Of a stretch of DNA of 64,000 nucleotides, positions 11,199 through 21,770 are shown piece by piece. Every line of letters starts with the position of its first letter. Position 1 is the stretch's first letter. This DNA is from Rutpela maculata (lineage: Eukaryota > Arthropoda > Insecta > Coleoptera > Cerambycidae): assembly GCA_936432065.2 (NCBI GenBank), contig OW386289.2, positions 94,857,736 to 94,921,735 on the forward strand, written 5' to 3'. Made by a program: the position numbers and the translations under genes. The notes beneath the pieces are model-generated. The model searched no databases. It was given only the letters and a program-made list of their open reading frames with translations, and was not told the origin of the DNA.

Positions 11199-12117
11199 TG
11201 GTGCGGGAGCTAAGTGGCTTTTTCGGACACTCATCGTTACAAGCATTTTCTATGCGCTGATTAATTCTATCGAACTTAAATAACGACAAAATAGACTTCT
11301 GGCATATGACATCCGTCGAGTTGGCCATGGTTCAAGATATAAAAATCAGTAAAATTATATCATCGTTACAAAGCCAATTTTTTGTGTGTACACATTTTAT
11401 GTTTAGAATGAATAAAATAAGATCGCCAGAAAATGTGGACCATCAGGGGCGCAACCAGAAAGGTCAAAGTGGTAAAAAAAACCGAGTTATATAACATGAT
11501 CGTTACAAACTTTTTTAAGATTGAGCATGTTTATTTAAATGGTTTGAACACAGAAAAAAATTCCCAGAAGGAAACTCCCGTCAGTAAGGCTAGCCAGAAA
11601 GAAAATGTTTAGGATTTTTGAAGAAAATTGAATTTTTTCGCATATTTCATCTCAGAACTCTAAACTCATCGTTACAAGTTCTGGCTCCTTTTTAAAACGT
11701 AAATATAAGCTCTTTGAACAATAGAATAGCCTCCCCGTAAAGTTCTTAGTGTCAACAAAAGTACCATAGGCTCTTAAATATACAGAAATTTAACAGTTTC
11801 GGCTAACTTGGCTCCGTACCGTACCTCAGATGTATTGTATCATTATTACCTTTCTGACTGCGCCTCCTGACGGCCCACACTTTCTGGCGATCTTATTTTA
11901 TTCATTCTAAACATAAAATGTGTACACACAAAAAAAAATGAGCCTAGTAACGATGACATGATTTCACTGATTTTTAAACAGTGTTCGTGATGCTCCTGAC
12001 AGGAGGTGCCCCGCCAGAAGTTGATTTTATGAATCGTTATCATCCATTAAACCATAAAAATATCTCAAAGTTCATAAAACGATGAGCTGTCGAAAAAGCC
12101 AACTAGCTCCCGCTCTA
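11199..12117 (+). mobile_element. TIR element family M, copy 1 (919 bp)
   Basis: The ends are TGGTGCGGGAGCTAAGTGG on the left and the reverse complement of TAGAGCGGGAGCTAGTTGG on the right, flanked by a direct TTG on both sides (11196-11198, 12118-12120). The interior is itself imperfectly palindromic: AGAATGAATAAAATAAGATC with CATTTTATGTTTAG appears at ~11400 and inverted at ~11900. No transposase; non-autonomous. A 3-bp duplication suits PIF/Harbinger-like or CACTA-like mobilisation, but the terminal sequence alone does not decide. Confidence 0.85.
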
Positions 12118-12224
12118 TTGCTTAACTTGCAAGGTATGGTTAGGCGGTGGCCCCGGTGAGCAAAAATTGGAAACAAAATTTTTCTAGTTAAGAATTTGAC
12201 GAAATCGCTAATGACAATTTAATT

Positions 12225-12450
12225 TTATTATAACATACAACAAGTACCTCTAAGGGCTCTGAAAGTGCCTTGTGCAGGAGCGGTTACATATTTGGAGACA
12301 AGGGACACACACATACACACACCCAATAACCGAGTATATTATGATTAATTTCTTCTTCCGAAAAATCCCAGTGTCCGGGTCGTGAATCAAACCCGGGTCT
12401 CCTAGGAGAGAGTCAAGTGTGCTTACTTCTCAACCAAGCAGCCATATTAT
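12225..12450 (-). mobile_element. tRNA-derived SINE-like element
   Basis: On the minus strand the head (about 12450 to 12378) has a D-arm-like GCTT...AAGC hairpin, an A-box-like TGGTTGAGAAG and a B-box-like GGGTTTGATTC inside a CCGGG...CCCGG stem. The body contains a GTGTGTGTATGTGTGTGT stretch and runs into AT-rich tail sequence (TATGTTATAATAAAATTAAA). The tRNA part does not fold into a clean cloverleaf (anticodon arm degenerate), so it is not called a functional tRNA. Confidence 0.5.
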
Positions 12451-14090
12451 TGAATTTGTTGTGATAAAAAATTCAAATTCCGTCGGAATTTCATTAAAAC
12501 TGGTAGGGAGGTAATTTAGGAGTAGCTGATAACGAACCCCAAGAATCCAATATGGCTACGAAATTGCAAAGGTTTACATGAAATTTTATACACAGTGATT
12601 TCAGGATTTTCTGATAACGAGATTAATGTTGAGACTTAAAAAATCAAAATGACGAATATTTTACTGTGTAGAAGGTAAATAAAGAAATTACTAAAAAGGG
12701 TGAGAAAAAATTTGGAAAAAGAAAATGAGCCGCATTCTAAAAATTATTAAATAAAATATCACCGTCGCGGTCTCCAAGTTAATTGAGCTTAATTAATTAA
12801 TATCGCTATTGAGATCGGTATAAAAGTGAACAAATACAGAATTCAAGCGTATTTTTAGCACACTTCATTATCGATATTAGGTATCTCTCTATCTAAATTA
12901 GAGAGGATGGCTAAGCTGCTTGGCCATTCGCACAGCGATATGATAACTGGGCGACGCTGGAATTTTATTTTATAATTTTTAGAAGACGGTTTAATTTTTT
13001 TTCTTTCAAAAATCTTTTAGTTAATAAAATCTGTTAGTCTCTTGAAACCTTTAATAGGACTGAGAGCTATTTCAAAATTAGGCAACGGGGCGCACGACAT
13101 CATCTCAAGAATGTGAAAAACCTGAATTTAGATCTGAAATATTTAGTTTCTAATGGCCAATTAGACTAAACTTTATTATTTCAGAAAGTTTTTTTTTAGA
13201 CGTATTCTGTATTTAGTTAGATAATGTCGAATTGCAAGGTTCTATAAAGTTAAATGAATTTAGTATTGAGCTAATTTCTAATAAACGAATTCGTATTTAA
13301 TTATTAAGATATAAATTTTCAAATATTGTTCAAAAGGGCATTTAAAAGAGCTTCTAGTTTTAAAATCACCATCTATTTATTTATCTATTTATTAAGCTTC
13401 GTAAGTAATACCTTATGATAGCTTCTTTAAAATAATTTTAATAAGGACATATCTTGGACATTCAGCTCATTTTTTTAATTTGAGTTGAGTTTAATTCTTC
13501 CTTCTTCTCTTGTTGACATTGTAAACTAGAAATGGTACCATAGAAATGGGCATTTTACTCTTCGCAGGCAGCAGTTTATTGCACCTTTTATATAATTGTT
13601 GCACATTCTATAGGATACTCTCCGCAATTTTTTAAAAATAATCTTGTTTTCGTCTTGTAAATTAAGGTCCCTTCCAGTAATACCTTCCTATTGACTTTAA
13701 ATCAATGACTTCTGCAATTAGAGATGACATATGGAGGCGTGGAGCAGGCGTTGTCGACTGTCATCATATTTGATTTCTAGTGGCCTAATAATTTTTAATC
13801 TAGCTATATATCATTTTTACAAGTATTACCAACAATATAAGAAAATGCTAAAGGAATATGCTATACAGATATACTCCGTCAGATGGCGCAAAACTAAAAA
13901 AAAACACTATCAACTTTATATAAAAAAATAACACTACATAAAATCTCTATCACCATATAGAAACTAGTAGTCCTTGCAATCTTATAACAATATTTTTTCT
14001 CTATTCTTTTAATATTACTGAATTATTCAAATATTATCCTATATTTTCAGAAATTACATAAAAAAATAATAAAAAGTAGACATTAAACTT
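12451..14090. other. AT-rich interval, no gene seen
   Basis: It contains TATTTATTTATC-type simple sequence at about 13373-13395 and a GC-richer 60 bp at 12905-12960. There is no coding signal; the 66-codon frame at 13731-13931 is Lys/Tyr-rich and without features. Confidence 0.5.
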
Positions 14091-14151
14091 GCCTGGGTCT
14101 TGAACCCACGACTCTTGGATTGCGAAGCAAAACTTTCGCCACTACACCACC
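14091..14151 (-). ncRNA. degenerate tRNA-like sequence
   Basis: On the minus strand: an A-box-like TGGTGTAGTGGC followed, at tRNA-like spacing, by a B-box-like GGGTTCAAGACCC that closes a T-arm stem. The anticodon arm TTTTG...CAAGA encloses about 10 nt rather than 7, and there is no matching acceptor stem. This is a pol III promoter-bearing SINE head or tRNA pseudogene rather than a working tRNA. Confidence 0.45.
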
Positions 14152-14316
14152 ATTATTGAAATTGTTAATGAGTGTAACATACAGCGTGATTTACCACGAC
14201 ATGTGGAAAAGAAATGGTGCACTAGTCTTCTATGTGGGAAAGTCGCTTGAAAATCTTACAGTGATCCGAGGTAATTTAGTAATTTTTGTTGCATTAAAAG
14301 TTGCAAAGATACGCTA

Positions 14317-14352
14317 TTACTTGTCTGTTACTTGTCTGTCACTTGTCTGTGG
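14317..14352. repeat. 11-bp tandem repeat, three copies
   Basis: TTACTTGTCTG occurs three times in a row, the last copy with one change (TCACTTGTCTG). Confidence 0.85.
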
Positions 14353-15389
14353 TTAGTAATAGGACAATGAACTTGCTTGTGAAAGAACATATCGGAGATG
14401 TTTAAATTTCCTTAATTGGCATAAAAAGTTAAGCTGGCGCGTGCGGTCAAAGTGCAGCGAAGTTTGCTCTTTTGTGTATCAACGGGTTTAAATAAATATC
14501 TCTTATATCTATTTGTTGTTGTAGAGTTCACCAGCATAGCGTCAATGTCTTTTCGACTTATTTTGCTATTTTTGTGGTGTGATTTGGTTAAAACCAAAAA
14601 GTCACTTCTACCCTCTTCAGCTATGCTGTCAATCCCAAGTCTGATAGAGGGGGAGGGGAAGTGATCTGATTGTACCGCGTTACGTCAGATTGGTTCGTCG
14701 TAGTCGGTGCATTTCTACAAAAACATAAGGTAATTTTTTTGGTTATATTTTTTTTTTTACTTTTTTTTTAACTGCTTTCACCCTGTATAATATTGGTGAA
14801 TTTATTGTGATTATTAAGAAACACATTAGTAAAATGTATAAAAGAAATGATAGGAAGTAACATTTCGCAAGATTTCCATTTATTACAAACCATAAGAAAT
14901 TAAGTAAACAGTTTTTTTTAATTTTAAATTACTAATAACTTTTTTATTTACTTATCTATTTTGTTAAAAAAGCATTCTTCCTCTAGCTAACACTAACTTA
15001 CTGTTCATATTTCAGTACAATCGGATTTTTCTACGGGGTGCTTACAAGAAACGTGACAGACGGACAGACGGATATTTTGAAAGTTGTTCAGAATTGGTTC
15101 ACTAACACAATGATATGAAAATTTTTTGTCTGCGAGCGATATTTACGGTTCTAGAAATGTGCCGATCAAATGCAATACACTCTTCGTTTTCATATTTGCA
15201 AGTATAATAATAACAGTGTTCATAAAAATAAATAAATAATTATTTTTTTATTGTTTATTTAGATTCGACTTTATTCCATTAAGAAGACATACATACAATT
15301 TTTCGTATATTTTTGTATTTTTGTATAAAAAATGTATCAACAAAATTTGGAAAAAATATATGTTTTTTATCTTAATGTAAAGCCCTTTA
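14353..15389. other. unassigned interval, repeat-like motifs
   Basis: At 15050-15075 the string GTGACAGACGGACAGACGGA resembles the Gly/Asp-neutral TCTGTCTGTCGGTCTGTCTG tract of the minisatellite composite on the other strand. The flank of the next element (16265-16310, CCAAATTTCAACTTGATATC) likewise resembles the composite body, so element M copy 2 probably landed in a distant relative of it. Overlapping frames at 14412-14664 have no family features. Confidence 0.4.
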
Positions 15390-16264
15390 TAGAGCGGGAG
15401 CTAGGTGGCTTTTTCGACAGCTCATCATTTTATGAACTTTGAGATATTTTTATGGTTTAATGGATGATAACGATTCATAAAATCGACGTCTGGCGGGGCA
15501 TCTCCTGTCAGGAGCGTCACGAACACTGTTTGAAAACCAGTGAAATCATGTCATCGTTACAAGGCTCATTTTTTTGTGTGTGTACACATTTTATGTTTAG
15601 AATGAATGAAATATGATCGCCGGAAAGTGTGGGCCGTCAGGAGGCGCAGCCAGAAAGGTAATAATGATACAATACATCTGAGGCACGGTACGGAGTCAAG
15701 TTAGCCGAAATTGTTAAATTCCTGTATATTTAAGAGCCTATGGCACATTTGTTGACACTAAGAACTTTACGGGGAAACTATTCTATTGTTGAAGGAGCTT
15801 ATATTTATGTTTTAAAAAGGAGCCAGAACTTGTAACTATGAGTTTAGAGTTTTGAGATGAAATATGCGAAAAAAAAATCCAATTTTCTTAAAAAATCCTA
15901 AACATTTTCTTTCTGGCTAGCCTTACTGACGGGAGCTTCTTTCTGGAAATCTTTTTCTGTGTTCAAAACATTTAAATAAACATGCTTAAAATTAAAAAGC
16001 TTGCAACGATGATGTTATATAACTCCGTTTTTTACCTCTTTGATCTTTCTGGTTGCGCCCCTAATGGCCCACACTTTCTGGCGATTTTATTTTATTCATT
16101 CTAAACATAAAATGTGTACACACAAAAAAAATTGGCTTTGTAACGATGATATAATTTCACTGATTTTTATATTTTGTCGTTATTTAAGTTCGATAGAATT
16201 AATCAGCGCATAGAAAATGCTTGTAACGACGAGTGTCCGAAAAAGCCACTTAGCTCCCACACCA
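15390..16264 (-). mobile_element. TIR element family M, copy 2 (875 bp), opposite orientation
   Basis: It is collinear with the reverse complement of the copy at 11199-12117 over its whole length. Shared stretches include GGCTAGCCTTACTGACGGGA, TTTACGGGGAAACTATTCTA and the ends TAGAGCGGGAGCTAGGTGG / TGGTGTGGGAGCTAAGTGG. It is flanked by TTA at 15387-15389 and 16265-16267. The same 3-bp duplication length in both copies supports the boundaries. No coding sequence. Confidence 0.87.
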
Positions 16265-16540
16265 TTACACATGTGTGCCAAATTTCAACTTGATATCTTT
16301 AACCGTTTCGGAGATAACTGGGGTTCCGTTGTTCACATTTTGATGTGGGGAACCCAAAAAAGGTTCACCGAGTTCATCCGAGAGCGTATACTGATTTTGA
16401 GTGGAAAAAAATTTACTTGTTATTATTATTATTTTAATGGAGCCATCATAGGGTATTAAAATAACCTACAACGATCGCGTCTTATAATACACAGTAAGGT
16501 CTAACGGCAAAAAAATAAGGAAAAATCGATATCTGATTTA

Positions 16541-17304
16541 GGGCCGGTTTTATAGGTTCCGTTTAACTCAGATCTGATAGTTAACGTTAAGTTTTATCTA
16601 AAAGTACGTTTTATATCTGCCAGTAACTACCAGTCTTAAGTTTAAACGCCAAACTTAGGTTTATACACGCTTACGTTGATTAATTAGTAATATTTTGAAA
16701 GATGTACTCAATGCAAACTTCAAATTTCAACTTAACCTATAAATAATTACCTATGATATATTCTGTAAAGAAAAAGTAATAGAAAATGAATATTTTCGTT
16801 ATTTTTGGGGATCTTTTCTCAAGCGATGAAGATGGTGTTATAAATATAATGGAAGCACCTCATCGTGCACGAAAATTTCGAGAGAGAGACCAAGATATGG
16901 AATAACAAAAAATTTATAGATCGATTTCGAATATCTAAAGAATCTGGGCATATAATATTAGTCCACATTTAACTCGACTAACATTTGCTTCATCCTTCCA
17001 ATCACTTTTCTTGCATTCGATTACATCTTTACGCTTTTTAACTAATTCAATTCACTGACGTTGAAATTTAAAGATCTTTCACCCATCGCGAAAAGTCAAA
17101 GTACCAGTAATGAAAATGACATCAATCGCCAATTTGTCACTATGCTACCAACTAACAAAATGGCGATGGAACTGACGATCTTGACAAGCACCTATAAAAC
17201 GGCATTTTAGCGAACACTAAAATCTAAAGTTTAAACCTCCAGTAAAACTTCAGTTTAAACTTCCAGTTAAACTTTGGTTTAATCTGTACCTATAAAACCG
17301 GCCC
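16541..17304 (+). mobile_element. PIF/Harbinger transposon derivative (764 bp)
   Basis: It has perfect 17-bp TIRs (GGGCCGGTTTTATAGGT) flanked by TTA on both sides (16538-16540, 17305-17307). TIRs starting GGG with a TTA duplication are the hallmark of PIF/Harbinger elements. Subterminal CCAGTTAAACTT-like repeats lie near both ends. The interior keeps fragments of the transposase but has lost most of it, so this is a deletion derivative that depends on a relative. Confidence 0.85.
16786..17060 (+). pseudogene. HARBI1-like transposase N-terminal remnant
   Basis: A 39-residue frame starts at the ATG at 16786 and stops at 16905. It contains DEDGVINIMEAPHRARKFR, the acidic-then-basic N-terminal stretch typical of Harbinger transposases. 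After the stop the family sequence continues as KFIDRFRISKESGHIIL (about 16908-16960), matching the conserved (F)xxRFRLSKE block. A later piece, ITSLRFLTNS (about 17023-17055), matches the QLLITLRFxATG block. The catalytic DDE part is missing, lost between here and the right TIR. It is non-functional by stop codon and deletion. The family assignment is from remembered motifs and is supported independently by the TIRs. Confidence 0.65.
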
Positions 17305-17307
17305 TTA

Positions 17308-17789
17308 ATAAGAGAGATAGAAAAAATTTGAGAAATTATTTTCTCCTATAAACCAGTGACTAAAAAAATGTGCATTAAAAAAACATAAAAACTTTTTTGT
17401 GGAATAGCGGTAGTTATAATGTTTGATAGAGAAAACACGATTTTCTTTCGCAGCCTGTAAACAGTAGCAGGTTTCAAAATAAAAAAAATCCCTTAGTTCT
17501 GTCTTAATTAATTTAATTTTCATCCTCTTCACCAAATTCACCTATTTTTCACCTTTGTCTAACATTTTGGAACCATCATAACAAAACGAACCTAGTGAAA
17601 AATTCATAGAGTATATAAGTATTACCCTTTAATCAATAAAACACCTGACATTCTTGTTATAATCTTTCTCGATATTAGTCTCGTTCATGTTGGATACATA
17701 CTCAATCATTATATTTTACATAAAAATGCTGATATTCTGCAGTAGCAATCCTACTTCAACATTTGTCATTATCATTTCCAGTCTATGGA
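17308..17789. other. AT-rich interval, no gene seen
   Basis: The frames at 17305-17541 (minus) and 17687-17869 (plus) show only composition-driven residues. Confidence 0.5.
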
Positions 17790-18119
17790 GTCTTGATAAA
17801 AATCATGTTTTAAAAAAAAAATTTTTTTTTGATTATTTTTTTAACAAAAAACATTTATTTGACTTTTAACTTTCCGTGTTGTATTTTCCTATGAATAATT
17901 AAAAAAATCTATATTAAAATTGTTTCGACTTGGCTCCGCAAGTCAAGAAACCGCTTGCGAGCTTGTTGGAACTCGTTGAAACTTACAAATCCCGGTCGAC
18001 TATATAAGAAAAGGAGAGAGTTTTCAACATAATTTGTTATTTAGTACTGAGTGAAAGTTGACGCGCGACGTATGCTAAAAATAAATGTATAGACGAGGTA
18101 GGAAACAAGATAGTGTTTA

Positions 18120-19676
18120 GCAACATTTTGTCAAAAAAAAGTTAAGGGCAAACTTGGATGCCATGCAATATGTAAAACAAGGAAATTCAGAGGCTTGTAG
18201 ACAGGCTTAAAAATCATTGGAAAACTTGCAAAAATCAGTCAAGTGAAGGTGAAAAAATTAATGAGTGCCAAGCCAGTACAAGCTAAAGTGAAAATTCCCA
18301 ACGAACAGCAATTGCAGTTGCAGTAGCACTAGTTTAAGCTCCTTTGTTTTACGAACGCGTCAAAACAAAAAGAAAGAATTATACAAACAGGTAGCCAGAG
18401 CAATTTTTGCAACAAATTGTTCTTGTCCATTGAACATAGAAAAGTTCGGAAAGCGATTGACATGTTAAGATCTGGGTATTTCCAGGTTTCAATTACATCA
18501 ACACTTTTAAAGGCAACATTTGAAGAAGAGAAATCAAAATTCTTTGAAAATTTATCAGATCAATCAGTTTGTATGCCTCTTGATGGTTGGCAAATATTTA
18601 TAATGAGATAATATGTGCAGTATTGATACTAGAAAATGGAAAGTATAGATACATCAACACATCCACATACTGATGATCGTCTTGTAAGCTGGGCCATTGA
18701 TGTAATAAATAAGTGCACAAATAAGTATAACTGCTAAGTTACTAGTTTGGTCACAGATAATGATGGAAAAAATTGCCGACGCCCTGGATTATCTCATTTG
18801 TTCTGCCCACATACTGAATTTGCTTTCCAAAGATTTTGGAAGTTACAAATGTAAAATCACACGTAGTTCAAATTGTAAAATATTTTCGCAATACACCCTT
18901 GCCAAATGCTTGGTACACAGAAAAAGGAGTCAAGAAACTAACATTACCATAAGATGTTAGATGGAATCCAGTTTCTGACTGCCTTGAGGTTTATGTCACT
19001 AAATGGCCCACGTTATTGCAAATCTGTGAAGAATACAAGGATGCCATTGATCCATTGATTTTTGAAAAAGTGTCGAATAATCAAATTAAAAGAATGAGAG
19101 AAGACTTTTTTAAAATTGCTGAAACCAATTTCTGTTACACACGACAGAATTTAGCAGAAAGGTAACAGTTTGTTCCTTGCAGTTGAGGAATAGAAAAAAA
19201 CGAGAACTGTATTTTGTAGTTTTGATGAGAACAGAAATTTAAAGCAAAGTCAGATATTTTAAAGGAGATATGATCAAGCTTTAACGCCATTTCACTTTTT
19301 GGGATACTTGCTGGATCCTATCAGAAATAAAAACAACTATCCACTGTTGAAAAAAGAAAAAAGGCTGTTTTAGATAGAGTTTCTCAAAATTTTTTTGGCG
19401 CATGGATATTACCGTTTAACGCTATTTCACTTTTTGAGACACTTGCTGGATCCTATCAGAAATAAAAACAAATATCCACTGTTGAAAAAAGAAAAAGGGC
19501 TGCTTTAGAATAGTTTCCCAATTTTTTTTTGGCGCAAAGATATTACCGTTATTAATTAAGTTGGAAGTGAAATCCGATCCGTTCCAAGAAACGATGTTTT
19601 CTTCATATGGACTTGTTCGTTCAGATATTATCAATATTTGGGGCAATGAAAAGCAAATTACTATTTCTCTTTAAAC
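18120..19676 (+). pseudogene. hAT-family transposase, multiply frameshifted
   Basis: Pieces in order: a BED-finger-like start (about 18130-18300, broken); EHRKVRKAIDMLRSGY (from 18426); EEKSKFFENLSDQSVCMPLD followed by GW (about 18530-18590), the conserved DGW block near the first catalytic Asp; a short piece around SWAIDVINKC (18690); CSAHILNLLSKDFGSYK (18789-18850), the hAT C-S/A-H-I-L-N-L block; then WPTLLQICEEYKDAIDP (about 19005-19055) and FHFLGYLLDPIRN (19290-19330), matching the FHFLANLLDPRY block. At least six frameshifts or stops occur. A cut-and-paste transposase, long inactive. The dimerisation tail ends near the TAA at 19672-19674. Confidence 0.7.
19281..19550 (+). repeat. 135-bp tandem duplication inside the hAT relic
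   Basis: The unit at 19281-19415 (TTAACGCCATTTCACTTTTT ... CTGGATCCTATCAGAAATAA) is repeated at 19416-19550 with few changes, so the LLDPIRNKN segment of the transposase is present twice. The duplication post-dates coding constraint, since both copies share similar frame damage. Confidence 0.9.
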
Positions 19677-19903
19677 GTTATAATACTTATTAGTCTTTTT
19701 TCTACTGTTTTGAAAAATACATATTTTTATTTTTATTTTTGATTTATTTTTTATATGTTTGTTAAATTAATATTTTAAGTCTTTAAGGGAAAGGCTTTTT
19801 AAAATTTTATTTATGCAAATAAAAATTTTTACTAATGAAATTTGTATTTTTTCTTTATAACATTGAAACTTGAAAAGAAAAATATACGACTTTTTAAAAT
19901 AGC

Positions 19904-19929
19904 TTGATTAAAATCATGATTTTAATCAA
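19904..19929. repeat. 26-bp perfect palindrome
   Basis: Centred on ATCATGAT, with arms TTGATTAAAATCA and its exact reverse complement. It lies where the right end of the hAT relic is expected. Confidence 0.9.
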
Positions 19930-20336
19930 ATGACTTAAATTAGCCTAACCTTGCTCTTATGCCAGCCTTGCTAAGATTTTAAAAATTTGAGTAACGATGA
20001 ATTTACCGTTATACTTCGAATTATGAAAATGTTTTATAAATCTAAAATATAGCAATAGTCAAACAGGCGAGTTGGCAGATTGACATTAAAATTTTCTAAA
20101 CTTAAAATGTATTATTTATGATGCTCTATTATCCTACTTGAAAAGTAATTGCGGTTTTAAACAGGAATAAAAATCCTAAGCGTATGTCTATATGATAATA
20201 AAGTTTCGTCTGTATTTGAAATTACTTTGCGGCTTTTGAATATTTTGAAGAGATCAGACGAGGGCGACCTCATTTGAATTTAAATTCTATAAAAGAATCT
20301 AATAATATGTAAAAGAATGTCACATTTCAGTTTGCC

Positions 20337-20387
20337 ATGAAACGGGTTGCATTCGTGGTTTTTCTCCTTCAAATCGTACACGGATAG
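20337..20387 (+). other. signal-peptide-like micro-ORF
   Basis: A 16-codon frame, MKRVAFVVFLLQIVHG then TAG, has the exact layout of a secretory signal peptide: basic n-region, ten-residue hydrophobic core, small residue at the end. A TATAAAAG box at 20288-20295 lies 49 bp upstream of the ATG. There is no obvious downstream exon and no convincing 5' splice site. It may be a relic first exon of a secreted-peptide gene, or chance in AT-rich DNA. No function is assigned. Confidence 0.25.
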
Positions 20388-20598
20388 GAATGCACAGTGG
20401 AGTAAAATATATATAAAAATCTGGGAGGAAGGAACTAAACGTATTTTTATTTATTTACAAAACTCAACAAAATAAAGTCCCAATTACAAAGTCTACGTTA
20501 GCTTCTTATCCTCTGTTGTTTTCCCTCTGTTGCATCATATAATCTATAGTGGTCTTCTAATTTTGTTTGTTACTAAAAAAAATAAATGTCCTGATAAA
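20388..20598. other. AT-rich interval, no gene seen
   Basis: No coding or RNA features seen. It is adjacent to the inverted-repeat element that follows. Confidence 0.4.
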
Positions 20599-20949
20599 CC
20601 CCAGGACGAGAAGTGTGTGTGTTCCTATTTTTGCTCCTTTGCTGATCTTCAATATTTGTACCTTTTTTTGTCGACATTATTTGTATTTTATAACTCAAGC
20701 ATATAATTTCAAGCAGTTATGACTTCATAGTTTTTTTTAGTTACGTTTGGTCAAGGACCATAAGCCGCAATTTGTCAAGTCAATTAAATTCTAAATTAAT
20801 TTATTGCTCATACAACATACTGTATGAATAAGTGCGAGAAGATATACTATGTCTAACCTAATAATGGCAGAGAGAGAGACAGGAAAATATTTATATAGAA
20901 GATGAAGAAAAAAAGGATATAACAGGGTCACACACTTCTCGTCCTGGGG
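20599..20949. mobile_element. 351-bp segment bounded by 21-bp perfect inverted repeats
   Basis: The left end begins CCCCAGGACGAGAAGTGTGT (20599-20619). The right end (20929-20949) is its exact reverse complement over 21 bp. The interior is AT-rich and non-coding. The flanks (GATAAA / TCTTAA) show no clear target duplication. Probably a MITE of unknown superfamily; perfect TIRs imply it is relatively young compared with its surroundings. Confidence 0.7.
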
Positions 20950-21029
20950 TCTTAAAATAGACACTACAGGAAGGACCACGGTTGGTAGGGTAAATAACAT
21001 ACGGAAAAACATACGGTAACAAAGATAAC

Positions 21030-21570
21030 CTACAGTTTAATTCCAGTCTCTTCTAAGAAACATATAACACGCGTAGAAATTTTCCTAGATCCTATAGTCA
21101 ATAAGTTGAGCATATTAAAGGGAGCCATTATATTGCAATTTTTTGTAATATTGTTAACTAATGTGGTAGAGGCATTGAGATATTTCATACATCGGAAAAA
21201 GATATGGTAGAGGTCAGCTGTCGTATTATATTGATCACAATTTGGTGAGGTATAAATACCAATTTTATGTAGATTTGAGAGATGTTATATACTTTGTCGA
21301 TACTTGAAGATTTTCATGCCAGTTTATTGGGTATATTGCGGTGTATCATCGTATACCTCGTAGGGTCAGTAAAGCAGTATTCATTCCACTGGTAATTCCG
21401 CAAGTCTTTCAGGTTTAATTTAAGTACACTATACACGTCTGCTAAACCAATTTTGTATTGTAGTGTGCATCTTGAGGAAGCGCCTTATTTAGTCAGTTTA
21501 TTAACATATTCATTGTGTTTTATGCCTATGTGCGTTTTAACCCAAACGAGAACTTTTTCCCGGTTAAATG
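21030..21570 (-). pseudogene. LINE RNase H / C-terminal fragment, 3' part
   Basis: On the minus strand the sequence reads through VLVWVKTHIGIKHNEYVNK (about 21560-21500), the RNase H block usually written WVPGHxGxxGNExAD. It then continues with the tail region containing NYQWNEYCF (about 21395) and ending FLEETGIKL and a TAG at 21030-21032. Stops and shifts are scattered through the middle. This is the 3' end of an RNase H-bearing non-LTR retrotransposon. It is cut at 21570 by a BEL/Pao insertion; the missing upstream codons are found at 28603-28705. Confidence 0.7.
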
Positions 21571-21770
21571 GATTTTGTTAGAAAACTTACTTGGTATAAA
21601 TTAAAAATCTCCTTAGAACTCAGAAACTCTTTACTTTCCAAATAAATGAACAACATATTTAAATTTCTGTAAAAGTTGACGTTCCTTTTAACAAAATTAA
21701 TACAAAACTGTCAATCATTAAAAAAAAAATTCATAATCGGAACATCATGTTAATATTGTGTTGCCTAATT

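Larger units (their letters stand above)
17790..19935 (+). mobile_element. hAT transposon relic
   Basis: The transposase pseudogene at 18120-19676 is bracketed by related AT-rich subterminal sequences: CTTGATAAAAATCATGTTTT at about 17794 and CTTGATTAAAATCATGATTT at 19903. AAAATCATGATTTTAATCA-type ends are common in one group of insect hAT elements. An 8-bp target duplication was not resolved by eye, so the boundaries are approximate. Confidence 0.5.

Noticed and set aside
14091..14151. Considered as a functional tRNA gene
   Set aside because: Anticodon loop too long and no acceptor stem pairing.
14412..14664. Overlapping opposite-strand frames of 61 and 70 codons
   Set aside because: No family resemblance, no splice or promoter support; kept only as an unassigned interval.
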